Counted from the stretch's first letter, positions 9,777 through 19,700 are shown. The stretch is 64,000 nucleotides of DNA from Geomonas edaphica (GCF_004917075.1 NZ_SSYB01000002.1:62001-126000); one strand, 5' to 3'. Translations and numbers: made by a program. The notes: a model not told the origin generated them from the sequence alone.

Positions 9777-10024
9777 TGATAGCGGCAGGCAATCACAACG
9801 ATTTCCTTTTCCTCCACTAGATACACGAGCCGGTGCTCACGGTCGATCCTTCGGGACCAGCAACCGGCTAGTTGGAAGCGAAGCGGTTGCGGCTTCCCTG
9901 CACCTTGAAAGGGAGTGCGCCGGACCTCTTCCAGCAGGGCGAGGACCCGCTCAGCCTGACGCTTGTCGGTCTTTAACCAGTAACGCAGGTCATCCAGTGC
10001 GGTGGGAGTAAAAGAGACATTCAT
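9764..10024 (-). CDS. yoeB: YoeB-family mRNA interferase toxin
   Basis: This 86-residue RelE-fold toxin is of the Txe/YoeB family, which cuts mRNA in the ribosomal A site. It aligns without gaps to E. coli YoeB: DKRQAERVL, RRTPFQGAGKP, WSRRI, EHRLVY and the C-terminal CRYHY. Arg65, His83 and Tyr84 of the active site are present. Residue 46, a catalytic Glu in E. coli (KPEPL), is Gln here (KPQPL), so the toxin may be weakened. It is coupled to yefM by a 4-base ATGA overlap. It ends in two extra residues (AG) and overlaps the racemase gene tail to tail. Confidence 0.92.
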   Translation of the reverse strand: MNVSFTPTALDDLRYWLKTDKRQAERVLALLEEVRRTPFQGAGKPQPLRFQLAGCWSRRIDREHRLVYLVEEKEIVVIACRYHYAG

Positions 10025-10275
10025 AGCTCGAGGGCTTCGAGCGGCGTCCTTTTACCGGCTTTTGCTTCCGCGAGGGATTGGGTGAGACGGGTGGCATTGG
10101 CAGGGCTGGAAAGCAAGTAGTCACTTTCAAGGATGGACTCGTAATCGTCGAGGCTCAGGATGACCACGCTTTCGCCTTTGCGGCGCGTAACCAGAATCGG
10201 TTCATGGTTTTTGCAGGCCTCATCCATCACGTTTTTCAAGTCCTGACGTGCTTCACTGTATGTTATCGCTTGCAT
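10021..10275 (-). CDS. yefM: YefM-family antitoxin
   Basis: This is the 84-residue antitoxin of the pair (Phd/YefM fold, MQAITYSEARQDLKNVMDEA). It binds and neutralises YoeB and represses its own promoter. The ATG at 10275 is preferred over the longer frame from 10332 because GGAGGT lies five bases upstream, and because the longer frame would begin within the -35 hexamer of the predicted promoter. The conserved VTRRKGESVVILSLDDYESI segment is intact. The acidic C-terminal tail (PLEALEL) is the usual toxin-binding region. Confidence 0.92.
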   Translation of the reverse strand: MQAITYSEARQDLKNVMDEACKNHEPILVTRRKGESVVILSLDDYESILESDYLLSSPANATRLTQSLAEAKAGKRTPLEALEL

Positions 10276-10299
10276 GGGTACCTCCAGTTTGACAACTTC

Positions 10300-10332
10300 T
10301 TGTACAATAACATCTGCCCGTTGCATTGGCAA
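10300..10332 (-). promoter_or_regulatory. yefM-yoeB promoter with TGTACA operator
   Basis: On the minus strand, TTGCCA (10332-10327) and TATTGT (10309-10304) are 17 bases apart. The palindrome TTGTACAA (10300-10307) overlaps the -10 hexamer. TGTACA is the core motif bound by YefM in E. coli, so autorepression by blocking the -10 region is likely. The site is read directly; binding is inferred. Confidence 0.7.
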
Positions 10333-10358
10333 CGTGGAATGAAAGAAGAGGGGGGAGT

Positions 10359-10898
10359 ATGAAGAAATTGATGGTTCTGGCGATGGTCCTGATTGCTTCG
10401 ACTTCCTTCGCCGGACAGAAAAAGAAGGTGCCCAAAGAGACGGCAGCCTCCGTTACGCTCCAGGAAAAATGGGATGCCGATCCTTCCTTGCTGAAGCTCG
10501 ACTGCAACGACAACATGTGCGTCTACGGGATCAAGGGGACGGCCCAGATCATCGACGCCGACACCAACGTCCGGTCCGCCTGGGTCGCCTTTCTCTACAC
10601 CAATGAGGGGCGCAAGACGCTCGCGCCGCAGTTGAAGGGGAGCTATTACAGCAAAGAAAAGTGGAACATCAACTGCAACGATCTGAAGATGAACGTCTCA
10701 TCCATTCACTATTACGACGCTAAAGGGACCCCGCTCAACTCCTACAACAACGACGAGGAGTGGTCCGATATCGTCCCCGGCAGCTTCGGCGAGACGGTGG
10801 CTGCCATCGTCTGCTCCGTGGAGGACGACGGGGATGAGGACGCGACCCCCGCGCAAGAGGTCCCTGGTGAACCGGTCAAGGAAGGGACCGTCTTTTAG
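10359..10898 (+). CDS. Exported protein of unknown function
   Basis: This 179-residue protein has a clear Sec signal peptide (MKKLMVLAMVLIASTSFAG). The start at 10359 follows a purine-rich GGGGGAG; the frame open back to 10326 is not needed. The mature part holds three likely paired cysteines (LDCNDNMCVYG, NINCND) and KGTAQIIDADTNVRSAWVAF, which suggests a small periplasmic beta-rich domain. It is divergently arranged from yefM and sits five bases before the MFS gene, so co-transcription with that gene is likely. I do not recognise the family with confidence. Confidence 0.75.
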   Translation: MKKLMVLAMVLIASTSFAGQKKKVPKETAASVTLQEKWDADPSLLKLDCNDNMCVYGIKGTAQIIDADTNVRSAWVAFLYTNEGRKTLAPQLKGSYYSKEKWNINCNDLKMNVSSIHYYDAKGTPLNSYNNDEEWSDIVPGSFGETVAAIVCSVEDDGDEDATPAQEVPGEPVKEGTVF

Positions 10899-10903
10899 GG
10901 GCC

Positions 10904-12238
10904 ATGGCTCCCGTTGAAGGGACATCGCGGCTTAATTTGCTGCTTCGGGCACTGCGCTCCCGCAACTACCGGCTTTTCGTGGCCGGCCAGAGCATCTCGC
11001 TCGTCGGCACCTGGATGCAGCAGGTCGCCATGAGTTGGCTCGTCTACCGCCTCACCGACTCGGCCTTCCTGCTCGGCGTGGTCGGCTTCACCAGCCAGAT
11101 TCCCACCTTTATTTTTTCACCCTTCGCAGGCGTTCTCGCCGATCGCATGAACCGCAGGCGTCTGCTGATGATCACCCAGGCGCTCGCCATGGTGCAGGCG
11201 GCTCTTCTTGCCGCCGCGGTGATGCTCGGGGTGGTGCAGGTCTGGCATATCGTGGTGCTAAGCCTGGTTCTCGGCATGGTGAACGCCTTCGATATACCGA
11301 TTCGGCAGTCCTTCGTGGTCGAGATGGTGACAAACCGCGAGGATCTCGGCAACGCCATCGCACTTAACTCCTCCATGGTGAACGCCGCCCGCCTGGTCGG
11401 CCCGACCGTCGCCGGGCTCCTGGTCGCTTCGGTCGGGGAGGGGATCTGCTTTCTTTTGAACAGCGCAAGCTACCTTGGCGTACTGCTGGCGCTCTTCGCC
11501 ATGCGCATCGAGCCGCGTGAGGGCGACGGTAAGCCGCGGCGCCACGTGCTGCACGAACTAAAGGAAGGTTTCTTATACGCCTTCGGCTTCGCCCCCATCC
11601 GGAGCATCCTGCTTTTGATCGCGCTGATGAGCCTCACCGGCATGCCCTATACCGTGCTGATCCCTGTCTTTGCAAGGGATATCCTGCACGGCGGCGCCCA
11701 CACCTTCGGCTTTCTCATGACCGCAGCAGGTTGCGGCGCGCTGGCGGGGACCGTCTATCTCGCTTCCCGCGACAGCGTGCTCGGCCTCGGGCGGGTCATC
11801 GTCGTTTCGGCCGTGCTCTTCTCGGTCGGGGTGGCCGCCTTCGCCCTTTCCAGCAGCATCCCACTTTCGTTTGCGGCCTTAATGGTCGCCGGCTTCGGCG
11901 CCATGACCCTGGTCGCCTCCTGCAACACCATCCTGCAGACCATCCTGGAGGAGGACAAGCGGGGGCGGGTGATGAGCTTTTTCACCGTCGCCTTCATGGG
12001 GATGACACCTTTTGGTAGCCTCGGGGCGGGGACCATGTCACGTATGGTGGGGCCTCGTGTGACGCTCGTCGTAGGTGCCGTATGCTGTCTGCTGGGTGCT
12101 CTCGTTTTCGCGAGGAATCTGCCTCGCATCAGGGCGTTGGTGCGCCCGATATACGCCCGCATGGGGATACTGAAGGAGGTGGCCAACGGCATGGAGAGCG
12201 CGGCGGAGCAGCCTCCCATGCCTGAGGATAAACGATGA
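10904..12238 (+). CDS. MFS transporter, DHA3/EntS-like exporter
   Basis: This 444-residue membrane protein has about 12 hydrophobic segments and the MFS_3 pattern (RSRNYRLFVAGQSISLVGTWMQQVAMSWLVYRLT near the start; ADRMNRRRLL between segments 2 and 3). This subgroup includes the enterobactin exporter EntS and macrolide-type efflux proteins, so proton-driven export of a small molecule across the inner membrane is likely, but the substrate is not readable. The C-terminal 30 residues are soluble and charged. It lies between the exported protein (5-base gap) and a LysE-type exporter (21-base gap). Confidence 0.85.
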   Translation: MAPVEGTSRLNLLLRALRSRNYRLFVAGQSISLVGTWMQQVAMSWLVYRLTDSAFLLGVVGFTSQIPTFIFSPFAGVLADRMNRRRLLMITQALAMVQAALLAAAVMLGVVQVWHIVVLSLVLGMVNAFDIPIRQSFVVEMVTNREDLGNAIALNSSMVNAARLVGPTVAGLLVASVGEGICFLLNSASYLGVLLALFAMRIEPREGDGKPRRHVLHELKEGFLYAFGFAPIRSILLLIALMSLTGMPYTVLIPVFARDILHGGAHTFGFLMTAAGCGALAGTVYLASRDSVLGLGRVIVVSAVLFSVGVAAFALSSSIPLSFAALMVAGFGAMTLVASCNTILQTILEEDKRGRVMSFFTVAFMGMTPFGSLGAGTMSRMVGPRVTLVVGAVCCLLGALVFARNLPRIRALVRPIYARMGILKEVANGMESAAEQPPMPEDKR

Positions 12239-12259
12239 CGAACAAAGGACGTATTTTGA

Positions 12260-12877
12260 ATGCTTGATTTCCTGACTGCAGGTCTCGTTCTCGGATTTTC
12301 GGCGGGGTTCTCGCCGGGGCCGCTTCTTATGCTGGTCATCTCGGAGACGCTCACCCACGGCACCCGCTCCGGCGTCCGGGTGGCGCTCTCACCGGTCATC
12401 ACCGATTTTCCCATCATCCTCGCCACCGTGCTTTTGCTGATGAACCTTTCCGGCTATCACGGCGTCCTCGGCGTCGTCTCGCTGGCAGGGGGACTGTTCG
12501 TGCTCTACACCGGGTACGAGTCGCTGCGCGCCCGCCCGGTCGCACTGGAACTCCCCAAGGAGCCGCCGAAATCGCTGCGCAAGGGGATACTCACCAACTT
12601 CCTGAGTCCGCATCCGTACCTCTTTTGGATCACGGTCGGCGCTCCCATCCTGACCAGGTCTCTCAATACAGGCATCACCGCTTTCATTGCCTTCATCGGG
12701 AGCTTCTATCTCTCTTTAGTCGGCGCGAAGATCATCCTCGCCGTGGCAGTGGGGAAGTCGCGGGCCTTCATGGGGAGCCGCCTCTACCTCTGGATCATGC
12801 GTCTTCTCGGTGCTCTTTTGACCTTCTTCGCGCTGCTTCTCTTCCGGGAGGGGCTTCGGCTGCTGGGGGTGTTGTAA
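12260..12877 (+). CDS. LysE-family translocator
   Basis: This 205-residue inner-membrane protein has about six hydrophobic segments and the LysE/RhtB signature near its start (GFSAGFSPGPLLMLVISETL). NFLSPHPYLFWITVG is the second conserved stretch. Members export amino acids or related small molecules. It follows the MFS gene closely and may share its transcript. Substrate specificity is not predictable from sequence. Confidence 0.85.
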   Translation: MLDFLTAGLVLGFSAGFSPGPLLMLVISETLTHGTRSGVRVALSPVITDFPIILATVLLLMNLSGYHGVLGVVSLAGGLFVLYTGYESLRARPVALELPKEPPKSLRKGILTNFLSPHPYLFWITVGAPILTRSLNTGITAFIAFIGSFYLSLVGAKIILAVAVGKSRAFMGSRLYLWIMRLLGALLTFFALLLFREGLRLLGVL

Positions 12878-12934
12878 AGCGGGGGACCCCGGGGACTTGA
12901 TCAGAAGATCATTGCAAGCGTCTTGCAATATATA

Positions 12935-12963
12935 TTGACACCTCTATTAGTATGCACTAAATT
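12935..12963 (+). promoter_or_regulatory. Sigma-70-like promoter before the TPR membrane protein
   Basis: TTGACA (12935-12940) and TAAATT (12958-12963) are separated by 17 bases in an AT-rich stretch. The start codon is about 119 bases downstream. Confidence 0.55.
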
Positions 12964-13081
12964 GCCGCAAGCGTGTGGGAGCCGGTGCTTTTTCCGCCGG
13001 ACGCACCCGGGCGGCAGCCCCGTGTCACTCCCCGCACCGGCCGCTTTCCGCGGCTATTCTTCCGCGAAGGCGAGACGTGAT

Positions 13082-15271
13082 ATGGCAAAAAAGGCTTCCG
13101 CAGCAGCAAAGACCCCTGCAGTCCCCTCCACACCGACCGCTTCAAACGCTCCCAGCCGGGGACAATGGCTGGACAAGGTGCCACTGCACATCATCCTCAT
13201 CCTCCTGGTTGCGCTGGCAGGGTACGCGAACACCTTCGGGGTCCCCTTCGTCTTCGACGACCAGACTTCCATCATCGACAACCAGGTGATCAGGGATGTC
13301 GGGAGGTTTCTCTCCGGGGACGGATTTGCCTACAACCCGCGGCGCTTTTTGGGGTACCTCACCCTCGCCCTCAACTACCATTTCTCGGCGCTCGAACCGG
13401 CCGGCTATCACGCGGTCAACCTTGCTATCCACGTCGCCTGCGGCTGGGTCGTGTACGCTCTTTGCCGGGTCACCCTCGCGACCCCTTTTTTCCGCGTCAA
13501 GTCGCTGCCGCGTTCGGCCGCCGCGGCGATACCGCTTTTGGCCGCCCTGCTCTTCGTGGCGCACCCGGTCCAGACCCAGGCGGTGACCTACGTGGTGCAG
13601 CGCCTGGCATCGCTTGCCACCCTTTTCTACCTTGCCGCTCTTCTTTGCTACGCGAAGGGGAGGGTGATGCAGGAGGAAAGCGACAACACCCTCCCGGCAT
13701 GTGGCGTAGGTTTCTTCCTGCTCGCTCTGCTTGCCGCACTCGCTGCCTTCGCCACCAAGGAGATCGCCGCCACGCTTCCCTTGGCGCTTTTGCTCTACGA
13801 TTTCTCCTTCTTCGGCAAGGGGATGAAAAAACGCTACCTGCTTATGGCTGCGTCCGTCCTTTGCATCGCGGCAGTCGCGGTGGTCGTTGCCACTGCGGAG
13901 CGCCCGATCGGGGAGCTCATCTCCGACATCTCCCGCGCCACCAGGGAGACCCAGCAACTGTCCCGCCTGGACTACCTGCTAACCCAGTTCAGCGTGATCG
14001 TCACCTATCTGAGGCTCCTGGTCTTGCCGATCGCCCAGAACGTGGACTACGATTTCCCGATATACAGCACCTTCCTCACTCCGCCGGTATTCCTCTCCTT
14101 TCTCGTGCTGGCACTTCTCTTCGCCCTGGCACTGTACCTGTACCGGTTATCTGCGCCCCAGGCCGGGGACGCGGGAGAAGAGAAGGGGAGGGGAGCGTAC
14201 TTCCGACTCATCGGTTTCGGCATACTCTGGTTTTTCCTGACCCTCAGCGTTGAGTCGAGCCTCATTCCGATCACCGACGTCATCTTCGAGCACCGGCTCT
14301 ACCTGCCCAGTTTCGGTGCATTCCTGGCCTTCGCCTCCGTTTTCGCCATTGCTTTCGAGAAAACCGCTTCCTCGACGCGCGTTGCCGTTGCCGCTTTCGT
14401 AGTGCTGGCGCTGACCGTCACGACCTGGCAGCGAAACGGCGTATGGGGGGACAGTGTCACCCTTTGGAGTGACAATGCGGCCAAATCCCCTAATAAATGG
14501 CGCCCACAAAACAACCTCGCTCGTGCGCTTCTTAAGGAAAACAGGGTGAACGAGGCCTTAGCCGCCGGATCCAACGCGGTCAGGCTCGCTCCGGAGAGTT
14601 TTGAGGCCCACAATGTCCTTGCCACGGTGTACGAGAAGATGGGGGCGTTGGATGCCGCAATCGAGCAGTATCGCCTCTCTGTTGCCGCCAACCCGAACTA
14701 CGTCGTCGCCCTTAGTAACCTGGGTGCCGCCCTGCAGAAAAAGGGGGCGCTGGTGGAGGCGACCGCCTGTTTCAAAAAGGCTGTCGAGCTTGACGGTGCC
14801 AACATGGTCGCTCAGAACAACCTGGCAGGTGCTCTGCTGCAGCAGGGGAATCTCGAGGAGGCGAGGCAGCACGTGCTGGAGGCAGGACGTCTGGACCCTG
14901 CCGCGCTGGAGCCGCGCGTGAACCTCGCCGCCATCACGGAGGCGGCCGGGGACCTCGACGGGGCGATCAGGATGTACCAGGAGATCGCGGGTCAAAATCC
15001 CGGATATGCCTTTGCACGGTACCGGCTGGCGGGCGCTTACTACCACAAGAAGGAGATGGAAAAGGCTATCGGCTGCTATCAGGAGGTGGTGCGGCTGGAC
15101 CCGAGTTACGTCCCGGCGTACCTCGACATGGGGCGAGCCTATGCGGCGCTCAGGCAGATCGACAAGGCGCTGGAGCAGTTCAAGCAGGCGCGCCGGGTCG
15201 CTCCCCAGAACCAGGAAGCGGCGCTACTGGAAGCGAAGACCCTTCAGTTCCTGCAGACGATGCAGCGCTAG
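13082..15271 (+). CDS. TMTC/GT-C-like membrane protein with C-terminal TPR repeats
   Basis: This is a 729-residue protein. The start at 13082 (MAKKASAAAK) is chosen because upstream codons to 12923 run through the promoter. Residues about 33-480 form roughly ten membrane segments. The acidic loop FVFDDQTSIIDNQVI after the first segment matches the metal/lipid-donor motif of GT-C glycosyltransferases such as PMT and TMTC proteins, and HRLYLPSFG is another family motif. Residues about 495-729 carry six or so TPR units (e.g. AHNVLATVYEKMGALDAAIEQYR). This layout suits O-glycosylation of exported proteins with TPR-guided substrates, but that is inference. It ends tail to tail with the next gene, overlapping by four bases. 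Confidence 0.8.
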   Translation: MAKKASAAAKTPAVPSTPTASNAPSRGQWLDKVPLHIILILLVALAGYANTFGVPFVFDDQTSIIDNQVIRDVGRFLSGDGFAYNPRRFLGYLTLALNYHFSALEPAGYHAVNLAIHVACGWVVYALCRVTLATPFFRVKSLPRSAAAAIPLLAALLFVAHPVQTQAVTYVVQRLASLATLFYLAALLCYAKGRVMQEESDNTLPACGVGFFLLALLAALAAFATKEIAATLPLALLLYDFSFFGKGMKKRYLLMAASVLCIAAVAVVVATAERPIGELISDISRATRETQQLSRLDYLLTQFSVIVTYLRLLVLPIAQNVDYDFPIYSTFLTPPVFLSFLVLALLFALALYLYRLSAPQAGDAGEEKGRGAYFRLIGFGILWFFLTLSVESSLIPITDVIFEHRLYLPSFGAFLAFASVFAIAFEKTASSTRVAVAAFVVLALTVTTWQRNGVWGDSVTLWSDNAAKSPNKWRPQNNLARALLKENRVNEALAAGSNAVRLAPESFEAHNVLATVYEKMGALDAAIEQYRLSVAANPNYVVALSNLGAALQKKGALVEATACFKKAVELDGANMVAQNNLAGALLQQGNLEEARQHVLEAGRLDPAALEPRVNLAAITEAAGDLDGAIRMYQEIAGQNPGYAFARYRLAGAYYHKKEMEKAIGCYQEVVRLDPSYVPAYLDMGRAYAALRQIDKALEQFKQARRVAPQNQEAALLEAKTLQFLQTMQR

Positions 15272-16551
15272 TCGGAGAAGCGGTCGACTTCGACCTCACT
15301 TAAGAGCCGCTCCAGGTACCGGCTCTTAAGCTGCTTGCTCGCCATTAGCCTTTTCACCGGGGGGAGCCTCAGGATGGCGCCCAAAAGCGCCGCCATGGAG
15401 CGGTGGCTGAAAAACGCCTGGTTGTCGAAGATTAGGTTTTGCAGCTTGCCGCGCTCGATGGCCATGAGGACCAGCCGGTGCGCGGTGTTGACGGGAGTGA
15501 GGATGCGCCTTTCCCGAGGCTCCAGGGAGACGGCGCCCGCAGGGCAGCTGCGCACGCATACCCCGCACCCGAGGCAGAGTTCCTTTGCCACGCGGGCCGT
15601 TCTTCCTGCTTCACCCTCTGCCTCCATGCTGATGCCCCCTACCGGACAGGCCGCCGCGCACCTCCCGCAGCCGGTGCAGCGCGCCGCGTCGGTGGACTGC
15701 ACGAAGTTCGTGCTGTACATGGCGTTCGGGATGGCGAGCCTGCGCGTGGCGATCATCGCCTCGCAGCAGCAGGCGCAGCAGTGGCAGATGAAGTTCACCT
15801 GACGCTGCACGTTGTCCGCGCACTGCACGAGGTTTAGGTCGCGGGCCTTTTGCAGAAGGTCGAGCCCCTCGGCCCGGTCCACCTCCCGTGCCGCCCCGTG
15901 CCTGATCAGCGATTCTGCCGCGAGGTTCAGCGTCATGCAGATGTCCAGCGGCGCTTGGCAGGCCCGTTCCAACTGGAGCATCTTGTGGCGGCAGTAGCAA
16001 AGTCCCACCGCGATGTGGCTCGCGCTCTTGATCACCTCGCTTGCCCGTTCGTAATCGAGCACCTGGCACGCCTTCTCCTCGGGGATCGCCTCCTCGTTCA
16101 CCATCACCCTGCCAAGCGAAGTCTCCCCACCGGCGAAGAGGTCGCGGATGAAGGCGTCCTCGACGTTTATGTAATTAAAGAAAAGGCCGGCAAGCCCCTT
16201 CTGGTCCAGTTCCGGGCGCAGCCGCATCAGCGAAAACTCGAAGAACCCCGCCATTGGGGGAGGTAGAAAGTAGACCGTCCTGTCCTCCCGCTGGATGTCC
16301 AAAAGCAGCGATCGCGCCGCGAGCCGCTCCAGACGGGTGCGCGCCGCCTCGGTGGAAAGGCCCAGGATCCGCCCAGCCTTCGCCGCCGTGAACGGGCGGA
16401 GCGGGAGCCGGCTCATCAAAAAAGCCTCCTCCTCGCTGCACAGTATCGAGAAGATCCTGTGCAGGAGCTCCGAATCGGGCGCGCCCTGCGGGAACAGGTT
16501 CACCCGCCGCATCAGGCGATGGTAGCCGTCCAGTGTCACGCGCTTGGTCAT
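15268..16551 (-). CDS. Cys-rich 4Fe-4S protein with winged-helix-like N-terminus
   Basis: This is a 427-residue cytoplasmic protein. Residues 1-100 look like a helix-turn-helix domain (FTAAKAGRILGLSTEAARTRLERLAARSLL). The middle has unusual cysteine groups: LCYCRHKM followed by ERACQAP and DICMTL (about 180-207), then CHCCACCCE (about 257-265). The C-terminal third carries two classical 4Fe-4S motifs (CTGCGRCAAACPVG and CLGCGVCVRSCPAG). Similar proteins in anaerobes are usually annotated only as 4Fe-4S dicluster proteins. A redox-sensing regulator or an electron-transfer protein are both possible; nothing here decides. It diverges from the histidine kinase gene across 228 bases. Confidence 0.75.
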   Translation of the reverse strand: MTKRVTLDGYHRLMRRVNLFPQGAPDSELLHRIFSILCSEEEAFLMSRLPLRPFTAAKAGRILGLSTEAARTRLERLAARSLLLDIQREDRTVYFLPPPMAGFFEFSLMRLRPELDQKGLAGLFFNYINVEDAFIRDLFAGGETSLGRVMVNEEAIPEEKACQVLDYERASEVIKSASHIAVGLCYCRHKMLQLERACQAPLDICMTLNLAAESLIRHGAAREVDRAEGLDLLQKARDLNLVQCADNVQRQVNFICHCCACCCEAMIATRRLAIPNAMYSTNFVQSTDAARCTGCGRCAAACPVGGISMEAEGEAGRTARVAKELCLGCGVCVRSCPAGAVSLEPRERRILTPVNTAHRLVLMAIERGKLQNLIFDNQAFFSHRSMAALLGAILRLPPVKRLMASKQLKSRYLERLLSEVEVDRFSD

Positions 16552-16779
16552 GGCGGCATCTCCGGTATGAAAAGAGAAAACGCCTCATTTTAACACTCTC
16601 AGAAACGTCGGCAACGACGGTCTCGGGACTTCTCCCACTGCCGGTTCGAAAACCCCTATCTAATTAAAGCTCTTCCCGTGCCCGCCGATGAGTAGCATAA
16701 GCGCCTGCGTCTTTGCCCCGGCACCGCCAACCGGGGCGCGGACCGCCGTGCCGCCGTCACAAGGAGCCCGCCGCCTGAG

Positions 16780-19700
16780 ATGAAAAACCTGAGCCTCACA
16801 ACGAAAATGAGCATGATGGTGTCGCTGCTGGTGGTGCTGGTGCTCTCCTTCATGACCCTATGCGCGTCATGGTTTCTGCAGGAACAGTACGAGTCGACCG
16901 TTTCGGAGCAGCAGTTCTCCATGGTCTCCTCCATGGCCGAGGAGATCGACGGCAAGATACGCAGTGCGGCCGTACAACTCGAGGCGCTGACGCGGACGGT
17001 TCCGCCGCGGCTTTTCACCGATGCTGCCGCGGCGCAGCGGTTCCTGCAGCAGCGTCCTGACACCCTCGCCCTATTCGACAGCGGCATATTCCTCTTCGAT
17101 TCCGGCGGCCGGCTCCTCGCGATGACCCCGCTGGAGCCCGGTCTCATCGGCAGGGATTACTCCTTCCGTGACTATTACCGGAATGCCGCGCGCACAAAAC
17201 AGACCGTTATCTCCGAGCCTTTCATCTCGACCCAGGCGCACCGGCACCCTACCGTCGCCCTGATCGTTCCGGTGCTCGACTCCGACGGCGCCGTCATAGG
17301 GATGCTAGGCGGAGCGGTCGACCTTTACAAGGACAACTTCCTCGGCAAGCTCGCGCACGCGCGCGTCGGCAAGAACGGTTACTTCTACCTGTTCAACCGC
17401 GACCGCTACATCATCGTGCATCCGGACCAGGGGCGGATCTTAAAGCGGGACGTCCAGGTCGGCACCAATCTGCTGCTAGACCGCGCCATCGCCGGGTTCG
17501 AGGGGGCCGGGGAGAACGTCAACTCCTGCGGTCTCGCCTCGGTGAGCTCGTTCAAGCGGCTGAAGAGCACCGGCTGGATCCTCGGCGCCAACTACCCGCT
17601 GGCGGAGGCGTACGCCCCGGCACGAAATGCGAAGTTCCTTCTTTTCCTTGGGCTTACCAGCGCCGTTGCGGCTAGCATCTTTGTCTCGCTCTTCCTTATG
17701 AGACGGCTCACGGCGCCACTTCTCACCTTCATTCGCCACGTCGAAGGGATTACCGAACAGGAGCGGGACCTGGAGCCTGTGGCAATCCACACCGGGGACG
17801 AGATAGGGAACCTCGCGCACGCCTTCAACCGGATGATCGAGGAACTGCGTCGGCAAAAGGATGCGGCGCGTGAGTTCCAGCTCGCCATCGACCAGGCGCC
17901 CGTGACCGTGCTGGTGACCGACCGCGAGGGGATCATCCGTTACGTGAACCCTCACTTCACCAAGGTGACCGGATACCTCGCCTCGGAGGCGCTCGGGCAG
18001 ACCCCGAGGTTGGTCAAATCGGGGTGGCACCCCCGCGAATTCTACGCGCAGATGTGGCAGACCGTGCTTTCAGGCCAGGTCTGGCGCGGGGAGATGCGCA
18101 ACAAGCGCAAAAATGGCGACCTTTACTGGGAGAGCGCGTCGATCTCACCGGTGAAGGATGCGTCGGGGGAGATAAGCAACCTCGTGGCGGTGAAGGAGGA
18201 TATAACCGAGAGAAAGCGGGCCCAGGAGGCTCTGATCCGCAGCGACGAGCGCATAAGGCTATTGCTGGAGTCGACGGCGGAGGCGATCTTCGGCATCGAC
18301 CTCCTTGGCAACTGCACCTTCGCCAACCGTGCCTGCGCAAGGCTTTTGGGCTACGACAACGCGGACGAGCTCCTCGGGAAGAACATGCACCTGCTGATCC
18401 ACCACAGCTGCCCCGACGGATCGCCCAACCCGGTCCAGCAGTGCCCGGTCTACCAGGTGCTGCGCGGGAACAAAGGGGTGCATGACGACAAGGAGTACTT
18501 CTGGCGTGCCGACGGTACGAGCTTCGCGGTGGAATACTGGTCCTTCCCCCAACTGCAGGATGGAGAGCCGGTGGGCGGGGTGGTGACCTTCTTCGACATC
18601 ACCGAGCGAAAACGGGCCGAAGAGGAGTTGCACCGCGCCACCGAGGCGGCCGAGAGCGCCACCCGGGCGAAGAGCGAGTTCCTGGCCAACATGAGCCACG
18701 AGATCAGGACCCCGATGAACGCGGCCCTCGGGATGCTCTACCTCTTGCAGCAGACCGAGCTCTCCGCGCAGCAGAAGGAATTCCTGGAGAAGGCGCAGAG
18801 CGCGTCGGGGGTGCTCCTCAGGGTGATCGACGACATCCTCGACTTCTCCAAGATCGAGGCCGGCAAGATGGAGCTGGAGCACATCCCGTTCCGGCTGGAA
18901 CAGGTGCTGGGCGACCTGGAAAACGTGGCGTCGGCCATCCTGGGTGAAAAGGAGGTCGCCTTCAAGGTCGCCGCCGGCGACATCCCGGAACTGCTGGTTG
19001 GGGACCCGATCCGTCTGGGGCAGGTGCTCCTGAACCTGACCGGGAACGCGGTCAAATTCACCGAAAAGGGGAGCATCGAGGTGGAGGCGGCCCTCGTAGC
19101 CCTAGAGGACGGGGAGGCGACGGTGCGCTTCGCCGTTTCCGATACCGGCATCGGCATGGACGAAAAGCAGCGCGAGGCGCTCTTTCTCCCGTTCAGCCAG
19201 GCGGACAGCTCCACCACGCGCAGGTACGGCGGGACCGGGCTCGGCCTCGCCATCTGCCGAGAGTTGGTGCAGCTCATGGGCGGCCGGATGTGGGTCGACA
19301 GCGAGCCTGGGCGCGGCAGCACCTTCAGCTTCGTCGCCCGCTTCGGCCTGAAGGATGCGGGGCAGGACCCAGTACCGCCGCCGCATGTGACCGAAGGGGA
19401 GCCGCGGGACCTGTCCGGGGTGCGGGTTTTGCTGGTGGAGGACAATCGGATCAACCAGGAGGTGGCGCGGCTCATCCTCGAGCGCGGAGGCGTGCAGGTC
19501 GAGGTGGCGGGTAACGGGGCCGAGGCGCTTGCCATGGTCCATGCCGCCGGTGCCTCGTACCACGCCGTCCTCATGGACGTGCACATGCCGGTCATGGATG
19601 GGCTCGAGGCAGCCCGGCGCATGAGGCTTGACCCGGCGCTTGCCACGCTCCCCATCATCGCCATGACGGCGGGCGCCCTGCCGAGGGAGCGCCAGCTCTG

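Noticed and set aside
12923-13081. Longer N-terminus for the TPR membrane protein
   Set aside because: The extra codons overlap the predicted promoter and encode a Cys/Arg/Pro-rich stretch unlike the family. ATG at 13082 is the better start.
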